64,000 nt of DNA, taken from the NCBI RefSeq assembly GCF_018687715.1, contig NC_056767.1, positions 1 through 64,000 of the forward strand. The letters run 5' to 3'. Source of the stretch: Carya illinoinensis (Eukaryota; Streptophyta; Magnoliopsida; Fagales; Juglandaceae). Below, piece after piece: positions 21,717-36,700 of the stretch (position 1 is its first letter; each line of letters begins with the position of its first letter). The notes under the pieces were generated by a model, which searched no databases, was not told where the DNA came from, and saw nothing but the letters and a program-made list of their open reading frames with translations. The translations under genes were made by a program, and so were the position numbers.

Positions 21717-24700
21717 CTGTATCCAAATGGAAGTGGAGTTATACGGGTTAGAATACAATTTAAATAATTAGTTAGACCCACAATTTAAATAAGGGTCCCA
21801 CGTTTGGAACTTGGAATGAGATGATGAACTCTAACCCACTATTCAGTTTAATTTTAAGCTGAGTCTAATATCCAAACACTCAACTCTCAAACCACTAAAC
21901 GCATCTCAATTTAAAACCTCTCGACACGTGAGATCCACAACCATTTTCAACTCAACACCTCTTTACACGCGAGATCCACAACCTTTTTCAACTTTCAATA
22001 AATACATCTAAACTCATCTTAGATGGATCCCACACAACTCACTCCACCATCTCAACTCACTACTATTCATAAAGAATTCAACTTATCTCAACTTATCTTA
22101 ACATCCAAACGGGGTCCTAAACTTTTGGAACAAATGGTGATTTATGTACGACGCAATACTTGAGACAACAATAGAACACAGAATGATAAATCTTGGGAGA
22201 GGTGGTGGATCTTAAGGGGAAATGATCGAATCTGCCCACATGCAACTGCAACATATTGACTAACCCAACTTCACACAACCCATGTCCAACGGGTGACAAT
22301 AGTGTCACATGCAGTCTGCTACAAATTGCAAGTAAAATTTAAGAAATGCAGCAGGATATAATTTCATTGATTTTTTTTTTTTTTTAATTTAAACTTTGTC
22401 TCGCCTAAACCCACCTCCCACTCCCCCCAAAAAAGTGCAAAGGCATTGCTAGAGTAATGACCTTACCTTTACATATTCAACATAGGGCAGTGAAAGGTGT
22501 CGACCCAACTGCAGCAGTATGAAAAATCTCAAGAGTCTCAACCGCCCACTTCCATGAACCAAGAGCAAATCCATGGTGTTGTCATCGTGCTCAGCTTTTG
22601 GTGCCACCACCTGAGAACTCTGAACAGTTCTGCATGCATGGTTACAAACGAGAATGCCAAGATATTGTCCTTTTGTGACAACCCATTTATCTTCACATCG
22701 AGGTATGACTTCCCTCCTCATTCCTGTTTCTACATCATCAGATGGCCCCGGCAATTCAATTGGATTTTCTACATCCCAATTAGGCTCACTATCCCACTTT
22801 GGTTCACTGTCCCATATTGGGCCTGGATCAGATAGTGTAGACGAAATATCCTCCTTATCATTGGTTGCAGCATTCGTCCAAGAACATCTAGAGGTATCAT
22901 TTGTGGCAGTCAATCCAGTCCACCCTTTATCAGCCCTCGACTTCGACCTGGTCCTCGGCCAGTTTGGAGTGGTTGATAGAGGTAGCTGAGGATGAATAAC
23001 TTCTGTCTCTGCTGTTACGTTGCTCCTCCCAGATGACAGGCGTTTTGCTTTTGGATCCAGGCCACGTACATACTCAGATGGTTCAGTGCTAGCATGAGTG
23101 CTACTACATGTAGTATCCAAGTCTCCGCCAGACATTCGACTGGGGGTCATTATCGAGTCAATGCTAGATAGACTAGAGGCTCTGGGAATGCCATCTTTGC
23201 TTGATCTCCTCATAATGTCTGTGTACAGTTCTGATATGTCAACTACTTCCCGTTCGGTTGTGAAGTTTCCATCAACATCCTCTTTGGATGCTGGAAGATA
23301 TTCCACTTCATAGTTGTACTTTGGCAAGCATAAAAACTTGAGAAACCCAGCAACAAAATATCGCAGAGGGCCAAAGCGCTTCTGATATTTCTCAGAAAGT
23401 TCCAATACTACAACAAATTGGAAATACAGACACATAAATGACAAATATTTTTATCGGATAAGTACATACACAACAGATATTTTATAACTAATCACATATC
23501 ATTGTGCTATGCATTTGATACATCACCATCAACTGTTAACTCCTTCCAACTATATTTAGTAGTTAATCATATTTCTGTTTAACTACTATGTCTATCATTT
23601 ACCTAGACTAATGAATCAAAATACAATCTAGATAACTTAACAATATCAAAGGACTGCTAACAGGTCACAACATTATCAAATATCCAGAATTTCTAGCCGA
23701 CACTAAACACTATATCATAAATTAAAAACCAGCATCTTCTTGACAGGAAATAAAAAAAAAAAAATTGCTGGACTACAAACGCACCAGGCCAAACAATAAC
23801 TACAGCATCAGAATCAGCCCCTCAACACTCCAATTGAACATGTCGTGTAACAAGGGAGAATCCATGCATGTGAACAGGCTAGCATACGATGCCAGGTGTA
23901 GGAATTATGCTAAAAAGTACTTTCAACTATGTTCACATGACTAATGAAGACAGAAGATCAACATAATTCAGAAAACAGAAGGCAGTTATGACTCTTAACA
24001 ACTTGGCAGAAAAATAAGAAACAAGTTATTATATAGAAAGGTCACATACATGAACTGTACTATGATTCAGCAGGCTATACCATACAGGCATGAAAGTTCC
24101 AGTCATACCAGGAGATGTAAAGGTCACTATAATTAGGTAAAATACACACAATTTGGAGAAATAAGTAATGTTATAGTGTCACACAGCTGCATTTATTAGG
24201 TCAGGCATCAGGACGTCAGCTCAAGTCTTCAAATTGAATGCGCCAAAAGAGAAAATCTCCAGCAGATATTTTTGGTTAAAATACAATAGTGGAAACTGCA
24301 ATTAAACTGCGTTCCACAGCATGAACATGAGTTTGCGACGCTAAAAAACAAATAAAGCTTGAACATTTTTTCACATCATTGAACCAATTCAAACCAAAAA
24401 TACAAAATCTCAAGCTCCCAAGTGGTACAATAGGTGAAATTAACTATCACCTCCCTTAGGTTAACTTATCAGACATTGTTGAGAGGTGCGCATCAGTTTA
24501 AACTACAGATTTCATCCTTTTCCTACCTCTTTTAGCACCTAATTAAGTAAAACATGAAGTACAACCACATAATGGAGTCACCTTTCTTCCCAAAAAAAAA
24601 GGATAACGAAACACGAAAATAGGGTAAATGCCTGAAATTAAGCAAGCCTCAAGTGTGAATCATGCTTTCTCATCTGACAATTAGCAACAAAGCATTCTTC

Positions 24701-27700
24701 TTCAAACTTTGTTTTTTTTTTTTTTTTAATCGGTAAAAAGGATTTTATTGATCGTAGGAATAGGCAAAAGCCCAAGTACACGGGTCATATACAAGACTCA
24801 AAAGCAACACCTAGGACTTCAAACTTCATTATAAATCAAGCATCAACAAGCATGAAAGTCAAAAATATAGGTGACCTAGAAACAAGAGAAAAACAAAATG
24901 CAAATAATTTCCATCAAAATTGTGAAATATGTTTTCTTTCACTATTTGCTACTAAGAATATAGGGCAGAAATATATTATGATATAAAGAATGATAAGTTT
25001 TATCTCCATATGCTTAACACTCCATACGTAATCTTTTTGTATCTGATGGTGGTTGCGGGCGTTTGACGGCATTTTTGGCTGTATCAAAATGAAAATGCCT
25101 TCTACAAAAAGTGTTGCAATCGAGTCCAAGGTGTTTGAGGTGTTAAGTTAGGTGCTATTAACTGAGAAAGGTTGGAAAGTTGTCAAAGATATGAGCTTGG
25201 GGCTAACTACAATTCGATGGTTTGCTAAAGCTTTAGAGGAGTGTTTGAAGGCTGGGGGTAAAGAGTTTTACGTTGCTCATTGGGAAGGGGACGGGAGCTT
25301 CATTGCACAGCGCTGCTCTAACTCCCGAGGTTTTGACATGGCTCTGGAGGAGTATGGTGGGGGAGGTCGCCGGAGTTTCATCTTCATGCCAGGGGATAGG
25401 GATGGAATGGGTTGGAGGAAGCTAGCGAAGGCATTGAAAGAAGCTGGAAGAGAAGGTGGTCCTACGCATTTGTTACCACCAGCGACGACAGTATTTACTT
25501 CTTCCGCTCGGTCGTACAGGGAAGTACTCCAACAACTGCGAGTTTTAGAGATGCCTCAAGAACATCTCAGACTAGGAGAGGTAGGTCTGCAAAGGTTAGG
25601 TGGCGCCACCTTTTCGGCGGGTGCCCATAGACCCGAGGGGGGTAGCAAGTGATCTTAAAGAGGAAACGCAGCTTCAAGTGTTGTTTGATATGAAGAGCTA
25701 GCCGAGCAAATTGATTGATAAAGTCAACTGGCTAATACGGTCCGTTAAGGAGAAAAATAAGGTGGGCTCGAGCTCGAGTTCCTTTGATCAAATGGGTCAA
25801 GGTTAGTTTCACGGGCCCAAAGGGAAGAAGGAGTTGGGTCAGCCTAAGGGAAGGAAAAGATGCTGGGCCTTGGCGTTGGGCTGAAGCCCATGTGGAAGCC
25901 TTCTTCCAAACAACAGACAGGCTCATTCTGGAGGAAATGCATGCAGCTTGAAGCTGGCCCATCGGCAAGTGCGTATGAGCCACCGCGCCGGTGAAGACTC
26001 AGGTGACCTCGCTAAAGGTTGTAGAACCACCGATGGATGCTACACTGCTGGCGGTAGTATTCACAAAGCATTGACATCCGCATAGCCCTCGACGTGCCGG
26101 AACTAGCACAGACTAGCCTGACGGTGGTCGCCGGTGCATCTACGACAACAACCCAGTTGACTAGACCGTCAGGGATTGAAGTTTTAGAAGAAGGGGCTAC
26201 GAGACTACTCTATTGTCCCATCTCCTCGATTGGCCAGCCATACGGTGTTGTGTCGAAGGCCACTGCCCCCTACCTACAGTGTCCTAGCACTGTAAATCTC
26301 ATCGGAAACTGGAGTAGTAGGCCCTCAAGGTAGTCACTTGGAGTTGGGCAACAACCTAAGGAAAGAGGTGCTCTATATGGGGGTGCCAGATGGATCGGAT
26401 CTGCAGTTGGTTATCTGCGAAGGGGAATGCTTCAATGGGGGGGATGCTAAACCAATATGCATGCTCCCTCCTAGTCCCAATTCAAAGAGATTCATATCGG
26501 AGTGGGTGTTCAAGAAGGTTGAGGAGATACAAGCTTGCATTGGGATTTCTTGTATAGGTTTTGAAGAGTAGTTCAGGGCCTTTCTTGTTGCCATTGAAGA
26601 TGGTCGATCAAAGTCTGCCACAAAGAGAGACAGGGGAACTCAAAGGCTCAAATGTTCTATTAATTACGAAGTGGAGGGGAGTGGCAAAAGGAATAGATTG
26701 AAAGAGAGGGGGGTCGCCATTGCTCATGAAACCTAAGATCCTCGTTTGGAATGTGCAAGGACTTAATGATCGCAATAAGCGCTTTCGTATAAAATCCTTA
26801 TTGTGAACGTGGAAGGTTGATGTGGTGTGTTTTCAAGAAACAAAATTGTGGTTCATTTATAGAAGAATCGTTTGTAGTCTGTGGGGGTGTTCATATGTGG
26901 GCTGCTCATATTTGCCTTCATTGGGTACGTCAGGAGGTGTTCTCTTAATGTGGGATAAAAGAGCGGTGAAGGCAGTAGAGGAGTGTGTGGGGGACTTTCT
27001 CGGTCGCTAGTTTATTTAAATGTGGTAGATGGCTAGGATTGGGCTTATGTAAGCATCTAAGGGCCTAACGTGGATAGAGATGGGAGAAGGCTATGGGGGG
27101 AATTGGCGGGTTTATATTGTTTATAGGATGTGCCATGGTGTATGGGTGGGGACTTCAATATCACTCGCTTTCCCTTTTTTTGATAAGTAAAAGATAAATA
27201 TTATTGATCAGAAGATAACAGGCATGGCCCGTGTATACAGAAAGTATACATCAAGTACCTAAATACATTCTATGAGAGAGGAATCAAAGACAAGAAATCA
27301 CTCGCTTTCCTAGCGAGCGATCGGGGAATCATCGCAATTCCTTGGCCACGAAGGAGTTCTATAAGTTCATTTTTTATTTGGATCTCATGGATCTCCCCCT
27401 TGTTGAGGGCGACTTCATATGGTCCAATAGTCAGGGTTGGTCGAGACTGGATAGGTTTCACTTCTCTCCTTCGTGGGAGGCCCACTTTCCGAAACTGTGT
27501 CAAAAGCGGTTGTCCCATGTTTGCTCGGATCATTTTCCTATTTTGTTAGACTATGGAGGTATTCATGGGGGACGCCTGTATTTCAAATTTGAAAATATGT
27601 GGTTAGCAACTGATAGTTTTGTTGAGAATGTTCGTTCTTGATGGTCTTCTTATCAGTTCATGAGTACTCCCAATTTCATTCTTGCAGGTAAACTTAAGGC

Positions 27701-30700
27701 TCTGAAGCAAAATTTAAAGCAGTGGAACTTGGAAGTTTTTGGCAGCGTGGACAACCAAAAGACTACCTTAATGGAGGAGCTACAGGAGTTAGAGCGGCGG
27801 GAATTGATGGGAGACACCTCAGAGGAGGTATTGTTGAGGAAGAGTTCAGTTGTAACTGAACTAGAGAGGGTATTGTTGATGGAGGAGACCTCATGGTGAC
27901 AAAATTCTAGGGCCCTTTGGTTCAAAGAAGGTGATAAATGCACGAAATTTTTCCATAAAGTGGCTAATTCAAATAGGCGAAACAATGCTATTGAGACACT
28001 CCATTCAGGTACCAAGTGCTTTCTTCCCCCTTTGAATCAAAGAACCATATTGTGCATTATTATGGGAACCTTCTCACGGAGCCGACCTATTGGAGGTCGA
28101 AGCTCGATTATTTTCTTTTTGAGTCCATTGATCCGCAAAGTGCAAGCTGGTTGGAAAGACCTTTTGAAGAAGATTTGAAGATGAGATTTATAAGGTCATT
28201 AGTGGTATGGCTAAAGACAAAGCGCGGGGCTCAGATGGTTTTTCGTTGGGATTCTTTCAAGCTTGTTGGGAGATTGTGAAATGTGATGTTATGCAGGTTT
28301 TCCTTGAATTCCACTTTTTCAAAAAGTTTGAGAAATGCCTCAACGCGACGTTCATTACTCTCATAACGAAGAAACATGGGACTGTGGAACTTGAGGATTT
28401 CCACCCTATAAGCCTAGTGAGTGGGGTATACAAGATTAGTTCGAAAGTTCTTGCTAATCGGTTAAGCTTGGTAATGGAACAAATCATTTCTAAACGTCAA
28501 AATGCTTTTGTTCGGTGGAGACAAATACCTGATTCAGTTATCATTGCCAATGAGTGCTTGGATCATAGGTTGAATGAGGGAGTACCAGGTATTCTATGCA
28601 AGCTTGACATGGAAAAAGCATATGACCATTTTTTTTTTATAAGTAATAAATTTTATTGAACGAATGCAACTAGGCAAAGCTCATGTACACAAGAAGTATA
28701 CAAAAGAGACCTAATTACACTCTAGCAAGCTAAAAAGAAATCAAAAAGTCATGAGCATTCCCTCCCTTTAGTACAACAGCAAAAAACCATTGAACCAAAG
28801 AAAATACAAAAAGGTTCCAGATTTCCCCCACTGTTCTCTCCTTCTTGTTGAAGCATCTCTCATTTCTTTCCATCCAAAGACACCATAGTAAACACAAAGG
28901 AATCATCCTCCACATCGTAGCTAGCTGTGAGCTTTGATGGTATCTCTTCCAACATGCTAAAAGATCCACCACGCTCTTGGGCATAGCCCAATTCAACCCA
29001 ACCCTACTTATAATGCCATCCCAAAGCTCCCTTGCCACTTCGCAATGCAGAAAAATATGGTCAGTCGTTTCACCATTCTTCTTACATAGGTAGCACCACT
29101 CCAACACAATCATCCCTCTTTTCCTTAAATTTTCAGCTGTCAAAATCTTATCTAAAGCTGCAGTCCATGCGAAAAAAGCAACTTTAGGTGGCACCAGGAC
29201 TCTCCATATACTCTTCCAAGGAAACATACAAGACTGGTGGTCTTGCAACACCTTAAAAAAGGATTTCATTTTTTGTTCCCCGAAAGTTTCCATAGCATTC
29301 TATCTCTCCCATTTCCTCCTATCTTCGTGGAGTAAAGAAAACTGTAAAAACCTACTAACTCCTCCACTTCCCAATCCTGCACATTTCTGGAAAAAAGACA
29401 AGTTCCAATGCACTGTGCCATCAGAAACAGCAACCTGTTGATTTTCAGCTAATCTGAAAACCCTTGGAAATGCAGAAAATAGAGTTCTCTCTCCGCTCCA
29501 TTCGTCAAACCAGAAGCTGATTCTTGAGCCTTCACCAACCTCAAAATTGGTATGTGTTTCACCAATAGAAAAAGCACATGACCATGTGAATTGGGAATCT
29601 CTTTTATTTGCTCGGGTGTGGCTTTGTTGATAGGTGGATTTCATGGATTCAACATTGTGTTACTACCACTCACTTCTCAATGCCATAAGTGCTAGTTAAT
29701 GGCACCCTAGCTGGTATTTTTAATAGTTCCCGTGGATTGAAGCAAGGGGATCCGTTGTCTCCTTCTCTCTTCAATATTGTTATGGAGGCACTTGGTCGGA
29801 TAGTGAAGGTTGCTATTGAAGGAGGTTTTTTAGCCGGTTTTTCAGTGGGTAATGGTACTAATGTCTCTATCATAATCTCACATCTCTTATTTGCAAATGA
29901 CACTCTTTTCTTTTGTGAAGCGGATCTTGGTCAAATTCAAGCTCTACAAGCACTCTTGTTATGCTTTGAAGTCGTGTCAAGGCTTAAGATGGACCTTGGT
30001 AAATCTGAGATGGTAGTAGTGGGCACGATGCCTAGAATCAACTGTCTAGCAAGTCTGTCTTCTCTGCCTATGAAATATTTGGATCTTCCGTTGGGGGCAA
30101 CCTTTAAAGCTAGAGCTATTTGGGATGGGGTTATTGAGAAAGTAGAGAAAAGGTTGGCTAGTTGAAAACAGTTGTATTTATTGAAAGGGGGTTGACTCAC
30201 ACTGATTAAGAGCACTTTATCTAACCTTCCGACCTATTTTTTTTTTTTTATCTCTATTTCCATCATCTGCAGAGGTGGCGACTAAGATCGAGAAGTTATT
30301 TCGGGCTTTCTTGTGGGGTGGAGTAGGGGAGGAAACAAAATTCCATCTTGTTAATTGGAATAAAGTTTGCTCCCCAATCTCGATCGAACGATTGGGAGTG
30401 CGCAACTTGAGGACCTTCAATAAAGCTCTGTTGGGGAAACGGCTATGGAGGTACCACTTGGAGGGTGACTCACTGTGGAAGGAAATTATTAACTTTAGAC
30501 ACGGAAGGCTTGGGGGGGTTGGTGCTCCAATGCAGTGATGGGGGGTACAGTGTGGGCTTGTGGAAATTTATTAGTAGGGGTTGGCAGTGTTTCGAAAACC
30601 ACATCTGTTTTGTAGTTGAAGAGGGCACTAGAATTAGGTTTTGGCATGATGTTTGGTGTGGAGAGCGTGCTCTTGAAAGGGCCTTCCTAGCCCTCTACAG

Positions 30701-33700
30701 TATTGCAGTTAACAAGGATGCTTCTATGGCGGATCTACTTGCTTTTTCTCATGGTTCTCACCAGTGGAATGTCCTATTTAATAGGGATAATCATGATTGG
30801 GAATTGGATACCGTTACGTTACATAATTTTTCAAATTGATATACTCCACAGGAAGTATAACAGCATAGGGGGATAGAATATAGTGTAGGTCCATTGGCAG
30901 CAAGAAGTTTACAGTCAAAGCATATTACAAAATATTGTAATATTGACATCACAAGGTGATGTACCTTTCTTGTGGAAAAGTATTTGGAGGTCTCGCGTGC
31001 CTTCCGTAGTAGCTTTTTTTGTATGGACCACTGCGCTTGGGAACATCCTTACCACAGACAACTGAAGGAGGAGGGGACTCATTGTGATGGATTGGTGCTA
31101 TTTGTGCAAAAAAATGGGCAATCAGTGGATCACTTACTATTGCATTGTGAGGTGACAAGAGTGTCATGGAATGAGATCTTTAGAAGAGTTGATGTCACTC
31201 GGGTAATGCCATTGAGAGTGGTTGATTTACTTGCTTGTTGGAAGGAAATTCAAGGTTGTCCATAGGTGGCGGCAGTATAGAAGACGATTCCGTTGTGCAT
31301 TATGTGGTGTACTCGGTCAGAAATGAATGCACGGTGCTTTGAAGATAGGGAGTGCACAATGACGAAGCTTCAAGAATTTTTTTGTACACACATTATTGCT
31401 CTAGTTTTCGGCCATTATGCTTGATGGAAACCATGTTCATGACTTCTTATCTTTAATTTAGCACTTCTAGAATTTATTTAGGCATTCTTCTGTATACCTC
31501 CTGTGTACATAGGTTATGCCTATTTCATTCATTTCAATAAAATTTACCTATTACTTACTAAAAAAAAAAAAAACACGAATATAGGGCAAATGGGAAATTA
31601 ATCAACTGCAATAAAATCAAGGGCTTAAAAAATGCAATACCAAGGATCGTAGTTTACCATCACTGACAAAACCAAAATATGAGACTGTCATCCCGAAGTG
31701 AATAACACCTCTCTGAATCCACTCAATAGCAAAAACATCTGTAGCTGTAAGACCTCCCTGAAACCGACAAAAAAATTCATTAAGATGAATGATCATGACT
31801 GCAATACAGATAAGAAGGTATTCTAAAAGAACAAGTCTATAAAAGCTTAGAACTTCAAAACAAATTACGATAGTAAAATAGCAAAAGGTGAAATGATGCA
31901 TGCCATTTAGATTTGGACGTCATTAGTTATCTTTTCTTGAAAAGCAATCGAAGAATTTATTAGAAAACACAAAAAGGCGAAGTCCAAGTGCTCAGGAAGT
32001 ATAGAAGAGAAACATCTAACTAGGATTAAAAGAAGATACAAGAAAATCATGAAAACTATTTTTTTTGTTATCGGTAAACAAAATTTTATCGATCATAAAA
32101 TAGGCAAAAGCCCAGGTATACATGATATATACAAGAGCGTCGCCTTAGATTGCTAGGTCAACGATACAAGAAATTCATGGAAACTCATTCCATTGAAATC
32201 AATTACAACCAATCAATGGAGTAAAGTACTGAAAAACAATTTCCTAAGCTCTTCCATTGATCTTTCTCGATCTTCGAAACTTCTATCATTCCTTTCCCTC
32301 CAAATGCACCACCATAAGCATATTGGGACCATCTTCCATATTGCTACAATATGAGAGTTACCCCAAAGACCTCTCCAAGAAGCTAAGAGATCAATCACCC
32401 TTCTTGGCATCACCCAAGTTATTCCCACCCGAGTAAAGAAGTCATTCCATAAAGTCATGGCAATCTCACAATGAAGTAATGAATGATCAACAGACTAACA
32501 ACTCTTTTTGCACATACAACACCACTCCATGACAATGAATCAACGTTTCCTTAAGTTGTCGAGTATAAGTATCTTCCCCAATGAACCTGTCCATACAAAG
32601 AAGAGGGCCTTTAAGGGGGCCCTTGTCTTCCAGATGCACTTCCATGGGGATGGGTTAGTTGTATGTGTGTGCGTGGCTTGATAGAAAGAGTGGACAGTGA
32701 ACTTCCCTTTCTTGGAGTGATGCCAGAAAATCTTGTCATCAACTTCCCTCCTTATGCGAGTGGAATATATGAGATCATAAAACTCCGATTAAAATTAATA
32801 AAGCTGCCCAAAGGTACAGAGTGTTGATAAAGAAAGTTTTGAGCTCCTCCATTGTTCGCTCACTCAAAATTTCTATCATTCCAGTTTCAGCATGCCAGAC
32901 AAATAGAGATTATCTTCCACAATGCTGCAATTTGTGAGCTGCCATATGACCCTCTCCACCAAACTTGACCAAGTAAGGCACTCCACAAAGCACTAGCAAC
33001 TCCCAATCATGAATGGCTCTATAAAAATTAAAAATCCACTGAGGGCAGTCACTAGAAAACTCCAAGAGATCAGTCACTAAAGCCTCCTATGCTCCTATAA
33101 TACCATACAGTTTCTCTGAGTGCCCTATCACCAAACCATAAGTCACGCCGTAATTGAGTCCAAGAGCCATTACCCACATCAAGTCTAGTATGGCTAGAAA
33201 AAACCCCTTGTCTTCTCTGGATTTTCATAACCCCACCCCATGTAATCCATGTACCTCATTAGAGCACCACACAGGTTTATCATGGTGGTTACTACATAAA
33301 TGGTGAAACCTCCCAGAGTTGGCCGATCACAACTAAACATTTCCTGAATCCAACAAGATTGTGTTATACATTCTGTCCATGCTTCATAGTCATCTAAGTT
33401 ATATCTTTGGATGATAAAAAATATATTGCAATCCTTCTAAGGGTAAGGATAGCCCTAATAAATAAAGAAACGTGTTTTGATCAAATGGCTTTAACAAACA
33501 GCTAATTGCATCTTTGCCAACACAGGTTAAACAACATGACAATAAATCAATTGTTTGACAACCATAAGGGAAAGACTTTACTTATGATGTAACAGGCGAC
33601 TAAATAATTAAAAGAGGTTTAAAGTGGATTGCCCGAGTGCCATCAATACCATTCATATTAAATCTGCTACAAGAAAATAATGGTGTCAAAGCATTAATTT

Positions 33701-36700
33701 GTAATATAACAAGCAGCTAGTTCTAAATAGATGCTATGTCCATTTTAATGAAAAGTGTTACCTTCACAATAGCCATTGCAGCAGAAATAGGATCTCTGAC
33801 TCCAAGAACAGTCCAAACTAATGAATTATCAGAACCAGCAGGTATAATTCCAATGGGTATAGAAATTCCCTCTTTCTGGTTGTCCCTAGTAAGTAGACCA
33901 TTTAGAACCTGCATAATAACCAAGACCGTGTGATCTGATAGACATAAAAAGATGGAAAGTACTTGCACCATATCAAACAGTAGGAAACATAAAGGAGCAG
34001 CATCCTGGAATCAGATTTGACATTATTAAACTAGGTGAAATAGAAGTTCATTTCGATGCCACCAAAAAAAAAAAATTCCATCTGAATAATTCAGTTGGAG
34101 AATAAAATCCTACCATAGTGTTAAATTAACAAAGATATCAAGCAAAAGTTTCTCAGATAAAAACAAATAGAAAAACTTTTAAATGCTAGGTGTAAACGCC
34201 CCATGGGAGGCCCTAGCCATATCTGGGCCCATACTCTAAAAGGACTAGTCAATAGTACAATTGGAGCCCCATTAGAACCATTATGAAGAGCAAGTCTCCC
34301 TCCCAAGCAATGTGGGATCTCTTACACCATCTATACACATTAGTTAGTACTCAGTACAGGGGTATCACAATCTCCCACCTCCCTTTAAATTCCTAACATC
34401 CTTGTCAAGCCAGTCTACCGTAAGTGGTACGACTCAAGTCTCACAGTTCTAGTTGGGATAGGCTCTCATAGCATTTGTAATGCCCCATGGGCGGCCCTAG
34501 CCACATCTGGTCCTATACTCCAAAAGAATTTGTCGATGGTGCAGTTGGAGCCCCATTGGAACCAATATAAAAAAGTAAGAACTTTTACCTTCCAAACAAT
34601 GTGAGATCTCATACACCACCAACACAAATCAGTCAGTACTCAGTACATGTCACACTAAGAAGAAGGCAAAAGTCTATCATACTATTAGTCTAGATATTCT
34701 ATTCAATGTTTTCATTGATGCACACCCAAAACTATAAGATCCTAAAACCAGCCACTAACAATACTCCTACATTGAGAGGGGTGCAATCCACCATGGGTCA
34801 GCTTAAAACTAAACCACACCAACACAAACAACCTGAAACTTGAATCTCTACAAATGTGAAGGTTACTCCCACATTTGCTTTGACGAGAATGGTTTCCTCT
34901 TGTCCCCTCTGTATAAAAAAAACTAAAGATGGTTACAGGCTTAATTACTAAAGCCCGAGAATTACATCTTTCAAGGCTTAGGCATACTAACTATAAAGCT
35001 AGAAATCACAAAGTCTATTGTCTACATGTCTTTTATGCAAGCACTAAGGAGTATACAGGGAATACAAACGAAAACACCCAGTTACAAGTTAGAAGCTAGA
35101 AAGTCATGAAAGCTAGGTGAGTACAAACAGAAACCCAAAGAAATAAGGTGTGGACCAACTGTAGGTTTCTTGGTTCGGTTCTCTCATGATTCTCACCAAT
35201 GGTCCATTCACTTCAGTAGAGAGGCTATAACTAGTAGGAGGATATCTTGACATCATTCTTTAATCGATTGTATTTGAACAAGGCAAGCGGGGTAGTGTAC
35301 ATAAACTTTTATGGGGCCCTTCTAATAAAGGATTATTTGGTATAACGTTTTACATTCCCATGTTCATACCCCAATCCCATGGAAGATAATCGGTCGAAAT
35401 AAGGCTCCCTTAGGAATATCTTTTTTTTTTCCTTTTTGCAAGGACAACGGCTTTAGGAAAGGTTCTTACCCTGGATAATTGTAGAAAGTAACAAATTATA
35501 GTAGTTGATTAGTGTTGTATGTGTAGGGGAAATAGATCATTTTTTACTTCTTTGTGAGGTAGCCAAGTCTTTAGACCATCATGAGACATTGGCGTAAAGC
35601 ATAAGAATACTCTATAGATGTTCATTAAAGCCCATTTCTACTTCCCTACTCATGGACAAGAAATCATGACATAGATTAATAAGATGCATAGTGCTTCTAA
35701 CTTAGGCCCCGTTTGGATAGTGAAAATGTTTCATCTCATCTCATTATTAAAATTTTCTCAAATTCCCACACAAAATATAATAAATAATTCAACTTTTTCA
35801 AATTCCAAAACAATAATAATATTAAAAAACCCCAAGGGGTTGGCCCAAGTGGTAAAGGCCTTGGTCTTGGGGTCTCACTCCCTTCAAGGTCCAAGGTTCA
35901 ACATTTCATGGGTGCAAACAATCCTTTAAGGCCACACCCCTGGTGAAAAGCTAGCGATTTAACCAATTCCATGTAGGGAAACTTCCGAGGGTGCGATGCA
36001 CGAGACCGGGATTGCAGGGGTGGGTCCAAAGGGCCCTGCCTTGGAGAGGTTCCCCGACATCAAAAACTAATAATAATAATAATATTAAAAAATAATATTC
36101 TAATAATATTTTATTCAACTTTTATCTAAAACCATCTCATCTCATCTCACTATCCAAACCGCACCTTAGGCAATTGATGCATGAGATCATTACAAATGAC
36201 ACTATGACAGCTACCAAACAAATAGAATGTCATTTGCCCAACAAAAGTTAAGAGCAGTACATGAAAACTATTCCTCTATCACCAAGGATTGACAAACTTT
36301 GCCGGTTGCTGACATCATTTCATGGATGGTTGGTTAAGCAAGATGATCCTATGTATCCCCCAAATGCCAGCTGTAATGCCTCAAGGGAGGCTCAAGCCAC
36401 ATCTAGGCCTATACTCAAAAAGGACTAGTCAATGATACAATTGGAGCCCCATTTGAACCATTATAAAGAGCAAAAACTTCACATTCCCAAGTAACGTGAG
36501 ATCCCATACACCATCTACCATCATCGCACAATATGGGATATCACAATCTCCACCTTTTAAATTCCCGACATCCTCGTCGGGCACATCATTCGCAGGTGGC
36601 ATGGCTCAAGTCCCACATTTTTTGTTGGGATGGACTCTGATACCATTTGTAACGCCTCAAGGGAGGCTCAAGCCACATCTAGGCCTATACTCCAAAATGA

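Larger units (their letters stand above)
24968..31573 (+). mobile_element. Degenerate LINE (LINE B) in LCBK1 intron 6
   Basis: A 6.6-kb LINE, antisense to LCBK1, with many stops. The ORF1 remnant is at 25090-26600 ([37 protein letters not shown]). ORF2 starts near 26726 ([14 protein letters not shown], endonuclease GGDFNI near 27150). RT is at 28207-30165 ([41 protein letters not shown]). A zf-RVT remnant follows, then ..CAATAAAATTTACCTATTACTTACT and an A-tail. The active-site FADD reads FAND. GAATATAGGGCA at 24956-24967 and 31577-31588 may be its TSD. Two other LINE pieces are inserted in it. Confidence 0.82.

Noticed and set aside
22497..23313. Plus-strand ORFs of 71-112 codons
   Set aside because: Antisense shadows of LCBK1 exon 7.
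24609..24646. AAACACGAAAATAGGGTAAATG.. as the LINE B TSD partner
   Set aside because: It resembles the sequence after the LINE B tail over about 35 bp but is too long and diverged for a normal TSD; the 12-bp GAATATAGGGCA next to the element fits better, though neither is certain.
35830..36074. A true tRNA gene
   Set aside because: The A-box and B-box belong to a SINE with a TSD; no cloverleaf with acceptor stem could be drawn.
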